Below, one piece after another: positions 32,733 through 41,227 of a stretch of DNA of 64,000 nucleotides. How positions within the stretch are numbered: the stretch's first letter is position 1; each line of letters begins with the position of its first letter. The translations under genes were made by a program, and so were the position numbers. This DNA comes from Nitrospirota bacterium (lineage in GTDB: Bacteria > Nitrospirota > Thermodesulfovibrionia > Thermodesulfovibrionales > UBA6898). Under the pieces are notes generated by a model. The model was not told the origin of the DNA, searched no databases, and saw only the letters and a list, made by a program, of their open reading frames with translations. The stretch spans positions 1 through 64,000 of the forward strand of contig JAKAHR010000011.1 in assembly GCA_021825365.1 (NCBI GenBank), in the 5' to 3' direction.

Positions 32733-34754
32733 ATGGCAAAGACAGTCAATCTTACGATAGATAACCGGAAGGTCCAGGTCCCTGAGGGAATGAACCTCAT
32801 CGACGCTGCGGCGACAGCGGGTGTTCACATCCCCAACCTCTGCTATATGAAGGGCATGAAGGGCATCGGGGCCTGCAGGCTCTGCCTTGTCGAGGTAGAA
32901 GGTATGAAGGCGCCGATGATCGGCTGTACCACCCGGGTCAGGGAGGGAATGGTCATCAGCACAAAGACCGAAAAGGTACAGGAGGTGAGGAAGTTTGTCA
33001 TCGACCTCATCCTTTCGATGCATCCCCTGGACTGCATGACCTGCACCAAGGCGGGTGTCTGCAATCTGCAGAAGTATGCCTACGACTTCGGGCTGAAGGA
33101 GTCCACCTTTACGCGGAAGAAGTTCGGCTATCCCCTGGACGAGGGCAACCCCTTCGTCAAGCGCGACCCCGACTACTGCGTCCTGTGCGGCCGGTGCGTG
33201 AGGATCTGCAAGAGCCAGGGCACCTCTGTCCTGGACTTCAACGGCAGGGGCGTGGGCTCCCGGGTGGTGACCGCCAACGACAAGCCCCTGCAGGAATCCT
33301 CCTGCACCTTCTGCGGCAGCTGCATCGACGTCTGCCCGGTCAACTCCATACTCGAGGCGGACCGCTGGAGAAAGGGCAGGGAGTGGGAGTACAGCAAGAC
33401 CGACTCTGTCTGCCTCTCCTGCGGAAACGGCTGCAGCATCTCGGTCAGCACCCGCGAGGGCGAGGTGGTGAAGATCAACTCCGGGGCGCCCGACGGTGCG
33501 GCGGAACGCTACCTCTGCGCGATCGGGAGGTTCGGATTCGACAGCCTCAGGAGCGAGGCGCGCCTCACGACCCCGATGATGAGGGTCAACGGGGAGTTGA
33601 GAGAGGCGACATGGGACGACGCGGTGAGGGCGGTTGCCGCCGGACTTACGGCAGCCGGCTCCGGTGCTGCGGTCGTCTCGAGCGGCAACATCCTCAACGA
33701 GGACGCCATCGTGCTCAAGAGGTTCGCATCAGACTCCGTCAAGACAAAGGACTGCGATTCGTCCGTAACACTGTATGCTGATTATGATAGCCTCCGGACC
33801 GGCACCGCCGACCTCGAGACAGCCGATCTTTTTGTCGTTGCCGGCACCGCGCCTGATCAGTGGGCACGGGTGCTCCCTGCCCTCGATGCGATCATCCGCA
33901 GGAGGATGAACAATGCGGGTGCGAAGCTTATCGTGATCAACGCCGGGGAGCCGAGGATAGCCTCTGCCGCCACGATCAGCCTGAAGGGCGATGAGATAAA
34001 GAAGATCGAAGAGGTCTGCCAGGCCCTCATCTCGAAGGGAATAAAGGCTCCGAAGGAGATGGTCGAGGCGCTCGCTGCCGTCAATCCCTCGGATGAGGCG
34101 ATGAACGCGGCCGACATCTTTGCGGAGGCCAAGTCACCGGTGATCCTGGCGGCCCCGTCACTGTACCGGGCGGCTGCAAACCTTTCCCTTTTCAAGGAAG
34201 ACGTGGTCTCCGTGCCGCTGGAGGCGAACGCCAGGGGAGTTGTGCTCATGGGTCTCACGACGGACGGGAAGAAGTTCCGGGAGATCGTCTCCTCGGCTAC
34301 GAAGGCTCTGTATGTGGTCGGAGAGGTCCCGGTTTCAAGGCGTCCGGATACCGAATTCCTCATCGTGCAGTCTTCCCATATGACGGAACTTGCCGGCCAG
34401 GCTGATGTAGTGCTGCCTTCAGTTGCTCCGCTGGAATCAGAGGGGACGATCATCGATTACCTGGGACGACTCAAGGAAGTGAAGAAGGCGGTCGATCCGG
34501 CGGGTGAGGCGAAGTCGCATGCGGATATCTTCATTACGGTTGCCGGAGCGATGGGCGTATCACTCAAGAAGCCGAAGGATACCGAGGTGAAGAAGGCGCT
34601 CAAGGGCAAGGCGAAGGCCTCCTTCAGCCCGTTTAAGAAATCAAAGGATATGGACGTAGACCCGGAGCAGTTCACCGGGGAGATCAACAGATCCACCATC
34701 AACGGCTCGCGGCTGTTGTGGCTCAGGGAGATAGAAAAGACCGTGGCCGTGTAG
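32733..34754 (+). CDS. NuoG-like iron-sulfur subunit with molybdopterin-oxidoreductase fold, probably non-catalytic
   Basis: 673 residues. Order: [2Fe-2S] plant-type domain (1-75; GACRLCLVEVEG), His/Cys [4Fe-4S] motif (HPLDCMTCTKAGVC), two ferredoxin clusters (CVLCGRCVRIC, CTFCGSCIDVCPV), a further CLSCGNGC cluster, then a molybdopterin-type domain. The Sec/Cys-His active-site motif of formate dehydrogenases is not recognisable and the C-terminal dinucleotide-binding domain seems missing, so this looks like NuoG or a truncated FDH alpha serving as wire. ATG 32733 with ACGGAGG upstream is chosen. Last gene before a terminator. Confidence 0.82.
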   Translation: MAKTVNLTIDNRKVQVPEGMNLIDAAATAGVHIPNLCYMKGMKGIGACRLCLVEVEGMKAPMIGCTTRVREGMVISTKTEKVQEVRKFVIDLILSMHPLDCMTCTKAGVCNLQKYAYDFGLKESTFTRKKFGYPLDEGNPFVKRDPDYCVLCGRCVRICKSQGTSVLDFNGRGVGSRVVTANDKPLQESSCTFCGSCIDVCPVNSILEADRWRKGREWEYSKTDSVCLSCGNGCSISVSTREGEVVKINSGAPDGAAERYLCAIGRFGFDSLRSEARLTTPMMRVNGELREATWDDAVRAVAAGLTAAGSGAAVVSSGNILNEDAIVLKRFASDSVKTKDCDSSVTLYADYDSLRTGTADLETADLFVVAGTAPDQWARVLPALDAIIRRRMNNAGAKLIVINAGEPRIASAATISLKGDEIKKIEEVCQALISKGIKAPKEMVEALAAVNPSDEAMNAADIFAEAKSPVILAAPSLYRAAANLSLFKEDVVSVPLEANARGVVLMGLTTDGKKFREIVSSATKALYVVGEVPVSRRPDTEFLIVQSSHMTELAGQADVVLPSVAPLESEGTIIDYLGRLKEVKKAVDPAGEAKSHADIFITVAGAMGVSLKKPKDTEVKKALKGKAKASFSPFKKSKDMDVDPEQFTGEINRSTINGSRLLWLREIEKTVAV

Positions 34755-34779
34755 GCTGTTTACACTAGTTCGACAGAAG

Positions 34780-34813
34780 GCCGCAGGCTTTATCGCCTGC
34801 GGCTTTTTTTTTT
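34780..34813 (+). terminator. Intrinsic terminator after the Nuo-like module
   Basis: 9-bp stem GCCGCAGGC (34780-34788) / GCCTGCGGC (34795-34803), 6-base loop, then ten T residues. Ends the operon that begins near 29269 or 28383. Confidence 0.93.
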
Positions 34814-34872
34814 GGTTGATTTTCACTGCCGGCAGCCTCCCTCAGGCTGTCTTTCGCCGAATGACATGGCCA

Positions 34873-34900
34873 TTTACATCACCATGATATCTGCTACAAT
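34873..34900 (+). promoter_or_regulatory. Promoter of zwf
   Basis: TTTACA (34873-34878), 16-base spacer, TACAAT (34895-34900) with a TGC extension. A purine-rich ribosome site (AGGAGAGG) follows in the short leader before the ATG at 34921. Confidence 0.65.
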
Positions 34901-34920
34901 TAGCCTCAGGAGAGGCGGAT

Positions 34921-36468
34921 ATGCAGATGGACGATGAAAATGAGGAGATCGCAATCCCGGATTACCGGACGATCGAGAACTGTGAGATCAAGGTCCCCGG
35001 CCCCTGCTGTCTTATCCTCTTCGGGGCATCGGGCGATCTTGCGCAGCGGAAGATCCTCCCTTCCCTCTACCGTCTGATGTATAACCGCCTGCTCCCCCCC
35101 GAGTTCTTCATCCTCGGCTCGGCAAGGACGCCCCTGACAGACCGGCAGTTCCGCGGCCTTATGAAGGAAGCTGTTGCGGCAGCGTTCCCTGGAACGATTG
35201 ACGAGGGTCTGTGGGAGCGACTCGCTGAGAAGCTCTACTACATACAAGCGGATTACAGCAGCTTTTCCTCTTTTGTATCGCTGAAAGATCGGATCGCCTC
35301 CCTTGAGAAGGTTCATCGCACAGCGGGCAACCGTATCCTGTATCTGGCGATCCCGCCTGATGCGTATGAGACCGTCATAGCCCATCTTGGTCCGGCGGGC
35401 CTTTCAGGAGAGGATGAAGGCTATGCCCATGTTGTGATTGAAAAGCCGATCGGACGCGATCTTGCCTCAGCGCAGGGACTGAACGGGGTGCTGCGCAGCG
35501 TCTTCCGCGAAAGACAGGTCTACCGCATGGACCATTACCTTGCCAAGGAGACGGTCCAGAATGTCCTGATGTTCCGCTTCGCCAACAGCATCTTCGAACC
35601 CCTGTGGGACCGGCGGTATATCGACCACGTCCAGATTACCGTATCCGAGACGGTCGGCGTAGAGCACCGGGCAGGCTATTACGAGAGGGCTGGCGTGATC
35701 AGGGACATGTTCCAGAACCACCTGTTTCAGCTCCTCGCCCTTACCGCCATGGAGCCCCCGGCCGCATTCGAGGCGGAGCGCGTCAGAGACGAAAAGTCGA
35801 AGGTCTTCCGATCCGTCCGCCCGCTTTCACCGGATGCACTCGAAGCGACAGTCGTACTCGGCCAATACGCCGGCGGGACGGTCGGGGGAAACCCCGTTGT
35901 CGGCTACCGGGAAGAGCCGGGGATTCCGCCTGATTCCGTTGTCCCTACCTACGCGGCGATGAAGGTCTGCATAGACAATTGGAGATGGCATGGTGTGCCC
36001 TTTTACCTCAGGTCAGGCAAGAGGCTTGCAGCTAGAAAAGCGGAGATAGCCATCCAGTTCAGACCCGTGCCCCACCTGATGTTCATGCCGCATATCACCG
36101 AGGCTATCAGTCCCAATGCGCTTGTGCTGAGGATCCAGCCGGAGGAGGGTGTCAGCATTTTCTTTCAGGCAAAGAAACAGGGCTCGCGCGTCTGCCTCGA
36201 CCCGGTTGAGATGAACTTCACCTATCAGAAGACGGTTAATCTGGACGCCTATGAGAGGATACTCCTGGACTGCATGGAGGGGGACCAGATGCTCTTTGTC
36301 CGGGAGGACGCGGTTGAGATAACGTGGTCGCTCCTGACCCCTCTGCTTGAGCGCATCGGGCAACCGGCCGGTCAGGGCTCTTTTCCCGATTACGCTGCCG
36401 GGTCTTCCGGCCCTGCAGCGGCGGATCTGCTGATCAACCGCGACGGCCGTCAGTGGCGGCCCCTTTAG
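34921..36468 (+). CDS. zwf: Glucose-6-phosphate 1-dehydrogenase
   Basis: 515 residues. NADP-binding LFGASGDLAQRKILPSLYRL at about 37-56, cis-proline-type EKPIGRDLASA, and the substrate motif RMDHYLAKETVQN (usually RIDHYLGKE; the Ile-Met and Gly-Ala changes are mild). First enzyme of the oxidative pentose phosphate route, making NADPH and 6-phosphogluconolactone. It is the first gene after a terminator and has its own promoter; the next gene follows 13 bases later. Confidence 0.95.
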   Translation: MQMDDENEEIAIPDYRTIENCEIKVPGPCCLILFGASGDLAQRKILPSLYRLMYNRLLPPEFFILGSARTPLTDRQFRGLMKEAVAAAFPGTIDEGLWERLAEKLYYIQADYSSFSSFVSLKDRIASLEKVHRTAGNRILYLAIPPDAYETVIAHLGPAGLSGEDEGYAHVVIEKPIGRDLASAQGLNGVLRSVFRERQVYRMDHYLAKETVQNVLMFRFANSIFEPLWDRRYIDHVQITVSETVGVEHRAGYYERAGVIRDMFQNHLFQLLALTAMEPPAAFEAERVRDEKSKVFRSVRPLSPDALEATVVLGQYAGGTVGGNPVVGYREEPGIPPDSVVPTYAAMKVCIDNWRWHGVPFYLRSGKRLAARKAEIAIQFRPVPHLMFMPHITEAISPNALVLRIQPEEGVSIFFQAKKQGSRVCLDPVEMNFTYQKTVNLDAYERILLDCMEGDQMLFVREDAVEITWSLLTPLLERIGQPAGQGSFPDYAAGSSGPAAADLLINRDGRQWRPL

Positions 36469-36481
36469 GAGGCGGTGCCTG

Positions 36482-37276
36482 ATGCCGCAGGAAGGACTAC
36501 TGATGCTGAGATCGGCTCTCTTCTGGTCCGGCTTTTGCCTTTTTCTCTTCCTTGAAATCCTCTTTCCCTATCGGCCCGCCTCGGCGCCGAAGTTCAGGAG
36601 GCTGGTTACGAATATGTCCCTCGCCATCGGCAACGGCCTTGTCCTGAACATCGCCCTGTGGTCCGTGATGCTGAGCGTGACCTCGCTTGTGTCGGAACGA
36701 AACGCAGGACTTTTGAATGTCAGCGGCCTGTCGGCCGGTATGAAGATATTCCTCACCGTCGTGTTCATGGATTTCGCTATCTACGTCTGGCATCTCTTAA
36801 ACCACGAGGCTCCGCTCTTGTGGCGGTTTCACCGGGTGCATCACAGCGATCTGAACATGGACGTATCGACCGCCTCGCGTTTTCACCCGGGTGAGCTGGC
36901 TGGAGGAGGCATGGTCAAGCTTGGCGTCATCTATTTCATCGGGGCGGACATGGCCGGCATCGTTATTTTCGAAAGCCTTCTTGTCCTTTCCGCCCAGTTT
37001 CATCACAGTTGTCTGCGGGTGCCGGGCCGTTTCGAGCGTTTCTTCTGGATATTGTTTGTCCCTCCCTCGATGCACCGCATACATCATTCCGTCGTGATAC
37101 GCCAGCGCAACACCAACTACGGGACTATACTGTCGCTCTGGGACAGGGCGCTCGGCACGCTGCTCACGAAGGTAGAACAGGGTGGCATACATATCGGCAT
37201 CGGCGCATACCGGAGGTCCGAGGGGCTGACTCTCGGCAGGCTCCTGGCGATGCCCTTCTCCAGGGTGGTCCGATGA
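36482..37276 (+). CDS. Sterol desaturase / fatty acid hydroxylase family membrane protein
   Basis: 264 residues with membrane segments around 10-28, 40-60, 78-100 and 145-170. Three histidine boxes of the di-iron fatty acid hydroxylase superfamily are present: HLLNHE, FHRVHH and MHRIHH, plus HHSCLRV. Members hydroxylate or desaturate lipids and normally need oxygen, which is notable beside strictly anaerobic pathways. Substrate unknown. Its stop overlaps the following transferase start (ATGA). Confidence 0.85.
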   Translation: MPQEGLLMLRSALFWSGFCLFLFLEILFPYRPASAPKFRRLVTNMSLAIGNGLVLNIALWSVMLSVTSLVSERNAGLLNVSGLSAGMKIFLTVVFMDFAIYVWHLLNHEAPLLWRFHRVHHSDLNMDVSTASRFHPGELAGGGMVKLGVIYFIGADMAGIVIFESLLVLSAQFHHSCLRVPGRFERFFWILFVPPSMHRIHHSVVIRQRNTNYGTILSLWDRALGTLLTKVEQGGIHIGIGAYRRSEGLTLGRLLAMPFSRVVR

Positions 37277-37950
37277 TATCCGTAATCATACCGACCCTCA
37301 ACGAGGAGGGGAACATAGGCCGGTGCATCGAGTCCCTCCAGTCGGAAGACGGGCACGTGGAGGTCATCGTGGCAGACGGCGGCAGCACGGATTCTACCGT
37401 CGAGACGGCGAGACGATATGGTTCGCTTGTGGTAACCGCGGAGCGGTGCCGGGGTTGTCAGATGAACGCCGGAGCGTCGGTCGCAGGAGGCGACATGCTG
37501 CTGTTCCTGCATGCTGACGCGACGCTCGAGAGGGGATGGAGCGGCGCGATGAGGGATGCGCTCCACAGCGGTCTGTTCGTCGGGGGGGCCTTTCGTTTCA
37601 TAATCAATGCCCCGGGGCTCCGGTACCGTTTTGTGGAGGCGGGGGTGGCTCTGCGCTGCAGCATTTTCAGTCTGCCCTACGGCGATCAGGGCATCTTCAT
37701 GGCGCGGCAGACCTTTCGCCGGCTCGGCGGATTCAGGGAGATCCCTCTCATGGAGGACGTCGACATGATTGAACGGATGAAGGGTCTCGGAAGGATAGGT
37801 ATCCTCCCGAAGCGGGCGAAGACGGATGCCCGCAGGTGGCGTACAAAGGGCGTTGTCAGGACGTCAATCGCAAACCGGACGATGATGTTTCTCTACCGCA
37901 TGGGCGTTGATCCCCATAAGCTTGCAAGGATATATTATGGGAAGACATAG
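37273..37950 (+). CDS. Glycosyltransferase family 2, rSAM/selenodomain-associated transferase 2 type
   Basis: 225 residues. GT-A fold beginning SVIIPTLNEEGNIGRCIESL, with VADGGSTDSTVE and the metal-binding FLHADATL. The length and pattern match the TIGR04283 group, which clusters with TIGR04282 and selenocysteine-ended radical SAM proteins. ATG at 37273 overlaps the upstream stop and its own stop overlaps the next start. Acceptor unknown. Confidence 0.82.
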   Translation: MISVIIPTLNEEGNIGRCIESLQSEDGHVEVIVADGGSTDSTVETARRYGSLVVTAERCRGCQMNAGASVAGGDMLLFLHADATLERGWSGAMRDALHSGLFVGGAFRFIINAPGLRYRFVEAGVALRCSIFSLPYGDQGIFMARQTFRRLGGFREIPLMEDVDMIERMKGLGRIGILPKRAKTDARRWRTKGVVRTSIANRTMMFLYRMGVDPHKLARIYYGKT

Positions 37951-38554
37951 GCAGATCCTCGGACAGCTGGTGAAGTACCCGAGCCCCGGTGAAGTCAAGA
38001 CGCGCCTTGGCAGGGAGATCGGCTACGGCAAGGCGGCCTGCCTCTACCGGCTACTCGCCGAGCGGGTCCTCAGTTCGACAGCCCCGGCCGGTGACTGCTA
38101 TGAGCGGGTCGTCTTTTACTCCCCTGAGGGGATGCGCAGAGAATTCGAGGACTGGCTTCCGGGTGAGCATCTCCTCCAGCAGAAGGGGAAGGACCTGGGC
38201 GACATTATGGGAAATGCGGTACGAGATCTGCTGAACCGGGGAGCCGAGCGCGCGGTCATCACCGGCGTCGACATACCCGGCCTGACGCGGGATATCATCC
38301 GCATGGCCTTCCATGAGCTTGACGGCCGCGATGTCGCCATCGGACCCGCGGCTGACGGAGGATACTACCTTATCGGGATGAAGTCATTCTATCCTGAACT
38401 CTTCCGGGAGATGCCGTGGGGCTCTGAGGACGTCTTCAGGGAGACGATCAGCGCCATCGTCGCCATGGATTTGTGTTATGGCGCTGTCCCGAGCCTGCGG
38501 GACGTCGACCGGCTGAAGGACCTCCAGGACCCGGACACGGGCCTGCTATGGTAG
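37937..38554 (+). CDS. DUF2064 / rSAM-selenodomain-associated transferase 1
   Basis: 205 residues. GT-A-like nucleotidyl/glycosyl transferase with KYPSPGEVKTRLGREIG near the start, GVDIPGLT, and IGPAADGGYYLIG. Matches TIGR04282, some members of which take part in arsenosugar synthesis. ATG 37937 (AAGGATATATT upstream) is better than one ten codons earlier because it lies after the preceding GT core. No ArsM or ArsS gene is adjacent. Converges with rluD, overlapping by nine bases. Confidence 0.8.
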   Translation: MGRHRQILGQLVKYPSPGEVKTRLGREIGYGKAACLYRLLAERVLSSTAPAGDCYERVVFYSPEGMRREFEDWLPGEHLLQQKGKDLGDIMGNAVRDLLNRGAERAVITGVDIPGLTRDIIRMAFHELDGRDVAIGPAADGGYYLIGMKSFYPELFREMPWGSEDVFRETISAIVAMDLCYGAVPSLRDVDRLKDLQDPDTGLLW

Positions 38555-39496
38555 ACCCTGCTTTCCTCCTGCACTGTCTCGAAGGCCTTTTATCGCCTCT
38601 TCCATGTCAGCGGGCGGTGGGGAGTTGAATTCCATGTATTTGCCTGTCGAGGGGTGCACGAAACCCAATACCTCGGCGTGGAGCATCTGGCGGGGAAAGC
38701 GGACCTTTCCTGTTCTGACCTCCACCGTCATCTTTCTGCCATAGGTTTCATCCCCGAGAACAGGGTGGCCGATCGAGGCGAAGTGCACCCGTATCTGGTG
38801 GGTGCGGCCGGTGCCGAGCACCGCCTCGACCAGGGTCGCAGAGGAGTATCGCTCTCGCACCCGCCACGTGGTGACAGCCTCCTTCCCCCGTCTTGTCTTT
38901 GTGGACATCTTCTTCCTGTCGGACGCCGACCTGCCGATCCTCGATGATATCTCTCCTGTCTCCGCCCGGAGTGCGCCGTATACCAGCGCCTGGTACCTTC
39001 TCGTGATCGTCCTCTTCCTGAACTGCTCCACGAGATCATAGTAGACGCTGTCCTCGAGGGCGACCACGATCACCCCGGAGGTGTCCTTGTCCAGTCTGTG
39101 CACGACGCCGGGCCGCAGGGGGGCCCCGGCAGCCGCCATTTTGGAAACGCGCCGAGCGATTGCATTCATGAGCGTGCCGCCGCGGTGTCCTGCTGCAGGA
39201 TGCACGACGAGGCCGGCCGGTTTATTAACAACGATGAGCATGTCGTCCTGGTACATGACCTCGATCGGGATGTCTTCAGGGGCGAGGGTATCGGTCTGCT
39301 CAGGGCAGGAGATGACGATGGCGTCGTCCGGTCTGGTCCGGTAGTTGTGGCGCACCTCACTTCCATTGACCTTCAGCAGGCCTTCTTCAATGAGTCGCTG
39401 GATCCGGGAGCGGGTAAGCCCCGAGAGTTCGGAGGCGACGACATCTATCCGCGCCCCTGCCTTATCGGACGGGACGCGGATTTCCGGCAGGTCCAC
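38546..39496 (-). CDS. rluD: Ribosomal large-subunit pseudouridine synthase, RluD family
   Basis: 316 residues. S4 domain at 10-70 (GLTRSRIQRLIEEGLLKVNG) and the RluA/RluD catalytic motif HRLDKDTSGVIVVA with the aspartate nucleophile at about residue 140, then GRTHQIRVHFASIGHPVLGD. RluD makes the helix-69 pseudouridines of 23S rRNA; RluC cannot be excluded. GTG start lies just after the upstream stop, so it is cotranscribed with the diguanylate cyclase. Confidence 0.9.
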   Translation of the reverse strand: MDLPEIRVPSDKAGARIDVVASELSGLTRSRIQRLIEEGLLKVNGSEVRHNYRTRPDDAIVISCPEQTDTLAPEDIPIEVMYQDDMLIVVNKPAGLVVHPAAGHRGGTLMNAIARRVSKMAAAGAPLRPGVVHRLDKDTSGVIVVALEDSVYYDLVEQFRKRTITRRYQALVYGALRAETGEISSRIGRSASDRKKMSTKTRRGKEAVTTWRVRERYSSATLVEAVLGTGRTHQIRVHFASIGHPVLGDETYGRKMTVEVRTGKVRFPRQMLHAEVLGFVHPSTGKYMEFNSPPPADMEEAIKGLRDSAGGKQGLP

Positions 39497-39498
39497 CT

Positions 39499-41022
39499 CT
39501 ACCTGTCCCCCTCGGGTTTCTTTCGGGTCTTGTGATCGTACATCAGCCGGTCGGACTGGACCATCAGCTCATCGAGGGAGTAGGGGCATTCGGGACGGCA
39601 GTGGGCTATGCCGTAACTCAGAGAGAGGCGGTATTTCTTGTCCTTCCGGGCACTGTGGATCCTGAGGTTCTCATTGAGCCGCTCCACGAGAGCGGCGGTA
39701 TCAGCGCTGGAATTTTCAACGAGCATGACGACAAACTCATCTCCGCCGATGCGCGCGATGATGTCCGCGTCCCTGAAGGTCTGCCGGAGGATTTCGGCGA
39801 TATCGGAAAGGGCCCTGTCTCCCTCCTTGTGGCCGAAGGTGTCGTTGATCTGCTTCAGGCCGTCGAGGTCCGCTGAGAGGAAGAGCATGCCCCTCTTCAG
39901 GCGGTTCGCCAGCTTCAGCTGCTGCGCCGCAAGGGCCATGAACCCCCTGCGATTGTAGAGTCCGGTCAGTTCGTCCGTCAGGGAGAGCGTACGAAGGCGC
40001 TCCTCAAGGGCCTTGAGTTTCGTGATATGCTTGGACACGATTGTTATCGCCAGTATCTTTCCCTGTGAGTCTCTCACCGGGCTCAGGGTCCTCAAAAAAC
40101 AGCCCTTATCCCTGTGGCTCACGTGTTCATAGTGCACGGACGTGCCTGTCTTCAATACCCTGTCCGCCTTCCGGATGAATTCGCGGGTCTCCTGCTGGGA
40201 ATGAAAGTCGCCATACGGCCGGCCGAGGACCTGTTCCTCGGAGAGTCCCATCCTGCCGAGGTGTTTCGTGTTGACGAAAAGGTACCGGTACTTATTGTCA
40301 ACGAGGTAGATCGAGTCGTCCGTCGACTCGACGAGCGCGCGGTACTTCTCCTTGCTGCTGGTGAGGGCTTCTTCCGCGCGTTTCTGTTCGGTCATATTCT
40401 TCTGGCGCTCTATCTCGAATCCGATGCGCTGGGCGAAGATCTGCAGCAGGTCCCGGTCCTCCTCCGAGAAGTCGTGCGCCGTGTCATCCAGGAGGCAGGT
40501 AACGGCTACGACCTTTCCTGAACTGTCGAGCGCGGGGAAGCCGCAATAGGAAAAGGCCCGATGCTTTTTCAGGAAGGCGGCCTTCGGAAATCTTTCGGCA
40601 ACGAAGTCGTAGACCTTAAAGTCTTTGGATTTTTCGACTGTTGCGCAAGGGGTTACGTCCAGGGGGCATTTGCCGGCGCTTGAAACAATCTTCCCCCTGA
40701 CATACACGCTGAGGAAGTAGAGCTCGTTGCCCCTTACCTCCGAAAGGCATACCACCGGGACGGAGAGGAGGTCGGCGATCATACGGGCGATCTTGTTGAA
40801 GACGTTCAGGGGGTCGCCCGAGAGGGTCATGCTGAGTTCCGCCAGTTTCCGCAGCCTCCTGTTGAGGGCGTCTGTCCTCTTCTTGGCCTCGGCCCGCTCC
40901 TTTTTCAGGGATTCAAGCCGCGTGATGCGCACCTGTGCGCCGGCGAGCCTCTTTTCGAGCTGTTCCCTCGTTATCGGTTTCTTTGTCCTGGGCGTATGGG
41001 TCTGCATAACTGTTCGTGGCAT
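39499..41022 (-). CDS. GAF-PAS-GGDEF diguanylate cyclase
   Basis: About 507 residues from the ATG at 41022; an upstream GTG/ATG frame would add 22. Coiled coil (20-60), GAF domain (about 65-215), PAS domain (about 225-345) and GGDEF domain (about 350-500). The active site RIGGDEF is intact and an inhibitory I-site RDAD lies exactly five residues before it, so it should make c-di-GMP with feedback control. No membrane segment. A TATACT box sits eight bases before the chosen ATG with no ribosome site. Confidence 0.85.
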   Translation of the reverse strand: MPRTVMQTHTPRTKKPITREQLEKRLAGAQVRITRLESLKKERAEAKKRTDALNRRLRKLAELSMTLSGDPLNVFNKIARMIADLLSVPVVCLSEVRGNELYFLSVYVRGKIVSSAGKCPLDVTPCATVEKSKDFKVYDFVAERFPKAAFLKKHRAFSYCGFPALDSSGKVVAVTCLLDDTAHDFSEEDRDLLQIFAQRIGFEIERQKNMTEQKRAEEALTSSKEKYRALVESTDDSIYLVDNKYRYLFVNTKHLGRMGLSEEQVLGRPYGDFHSQQETREFIRKADRVLKTGTSVHYEHVSHRDKGCFLRTLSPVRDSQGKILAITIVSKHITKLKALEERLRTLSLTDELTGLYNRRGFMALAAQQLKLANRLKRGMLFLSADLDGLKQINDTFGHKEGDRALSDIAEILRQTFRDADIIARIGGDEFVVMLVENSSADTAALVERLNENLRIHSARKDKKYRLSLSYGIAHCRPECPYSLDELMVQSDRLMYDHKTRKKPEGDR

Positions 41023-41101
41023 ATGAATAAAGTATAACAGAATTCTTGCGGCGCGAACGCCGGGAGAAAAAAAGAGGATCGTCGCCACGAGAGGGCAAAA
41101 A

Positions 41102-41114
41102 ATTGGTGGAGGCG
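41102..41114 (+). repeat. Copy of ssrA 3' end (possible att site, distal)
   Basis: ATTGGTGGAGGCG is identical to 42838-42850, where it is the 3' end of the tmRNA gene including the encoded CCA. The two copies are direct repeats bounding about 1.7 kb that holds only accessory sequence. Confidence 0.55.
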
Positions 41115-41123
41115 GCGGGACAA

Positions 41124-41198
41124 TGAAGTGTTTCTCAACGTATAGCGATGCCAGTTATTCAGGCCTGGGGGTTGACTGTCTGTAGGCCTGACACTTCA
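41124..41198. repeat. Compound inverted repeat beside the island edge
   Basis: Two nested inverted repeats: TGAAGTGT (41124-41131) with ACACTTCA (41191-41198), and CAGGCCT (41160-41166) with AGGCCTG (41184-41190). Their right arms are contiguous (15 bases). No T-run follows on either strand. It could end transcription of the DUF1566 genes weakly or be part of a recombination site. Confidence 0.4.
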
Positions 41199-41227
41199 AT
41201 TGTGAAAAACTACAATAACCGGACAGC

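Noticed and set aside
41160-41190. Integron attC-like site
   Set aside because: The GTTGACT in the loop does not satisfy the GTTRRRY core, and no integron integrase is present.
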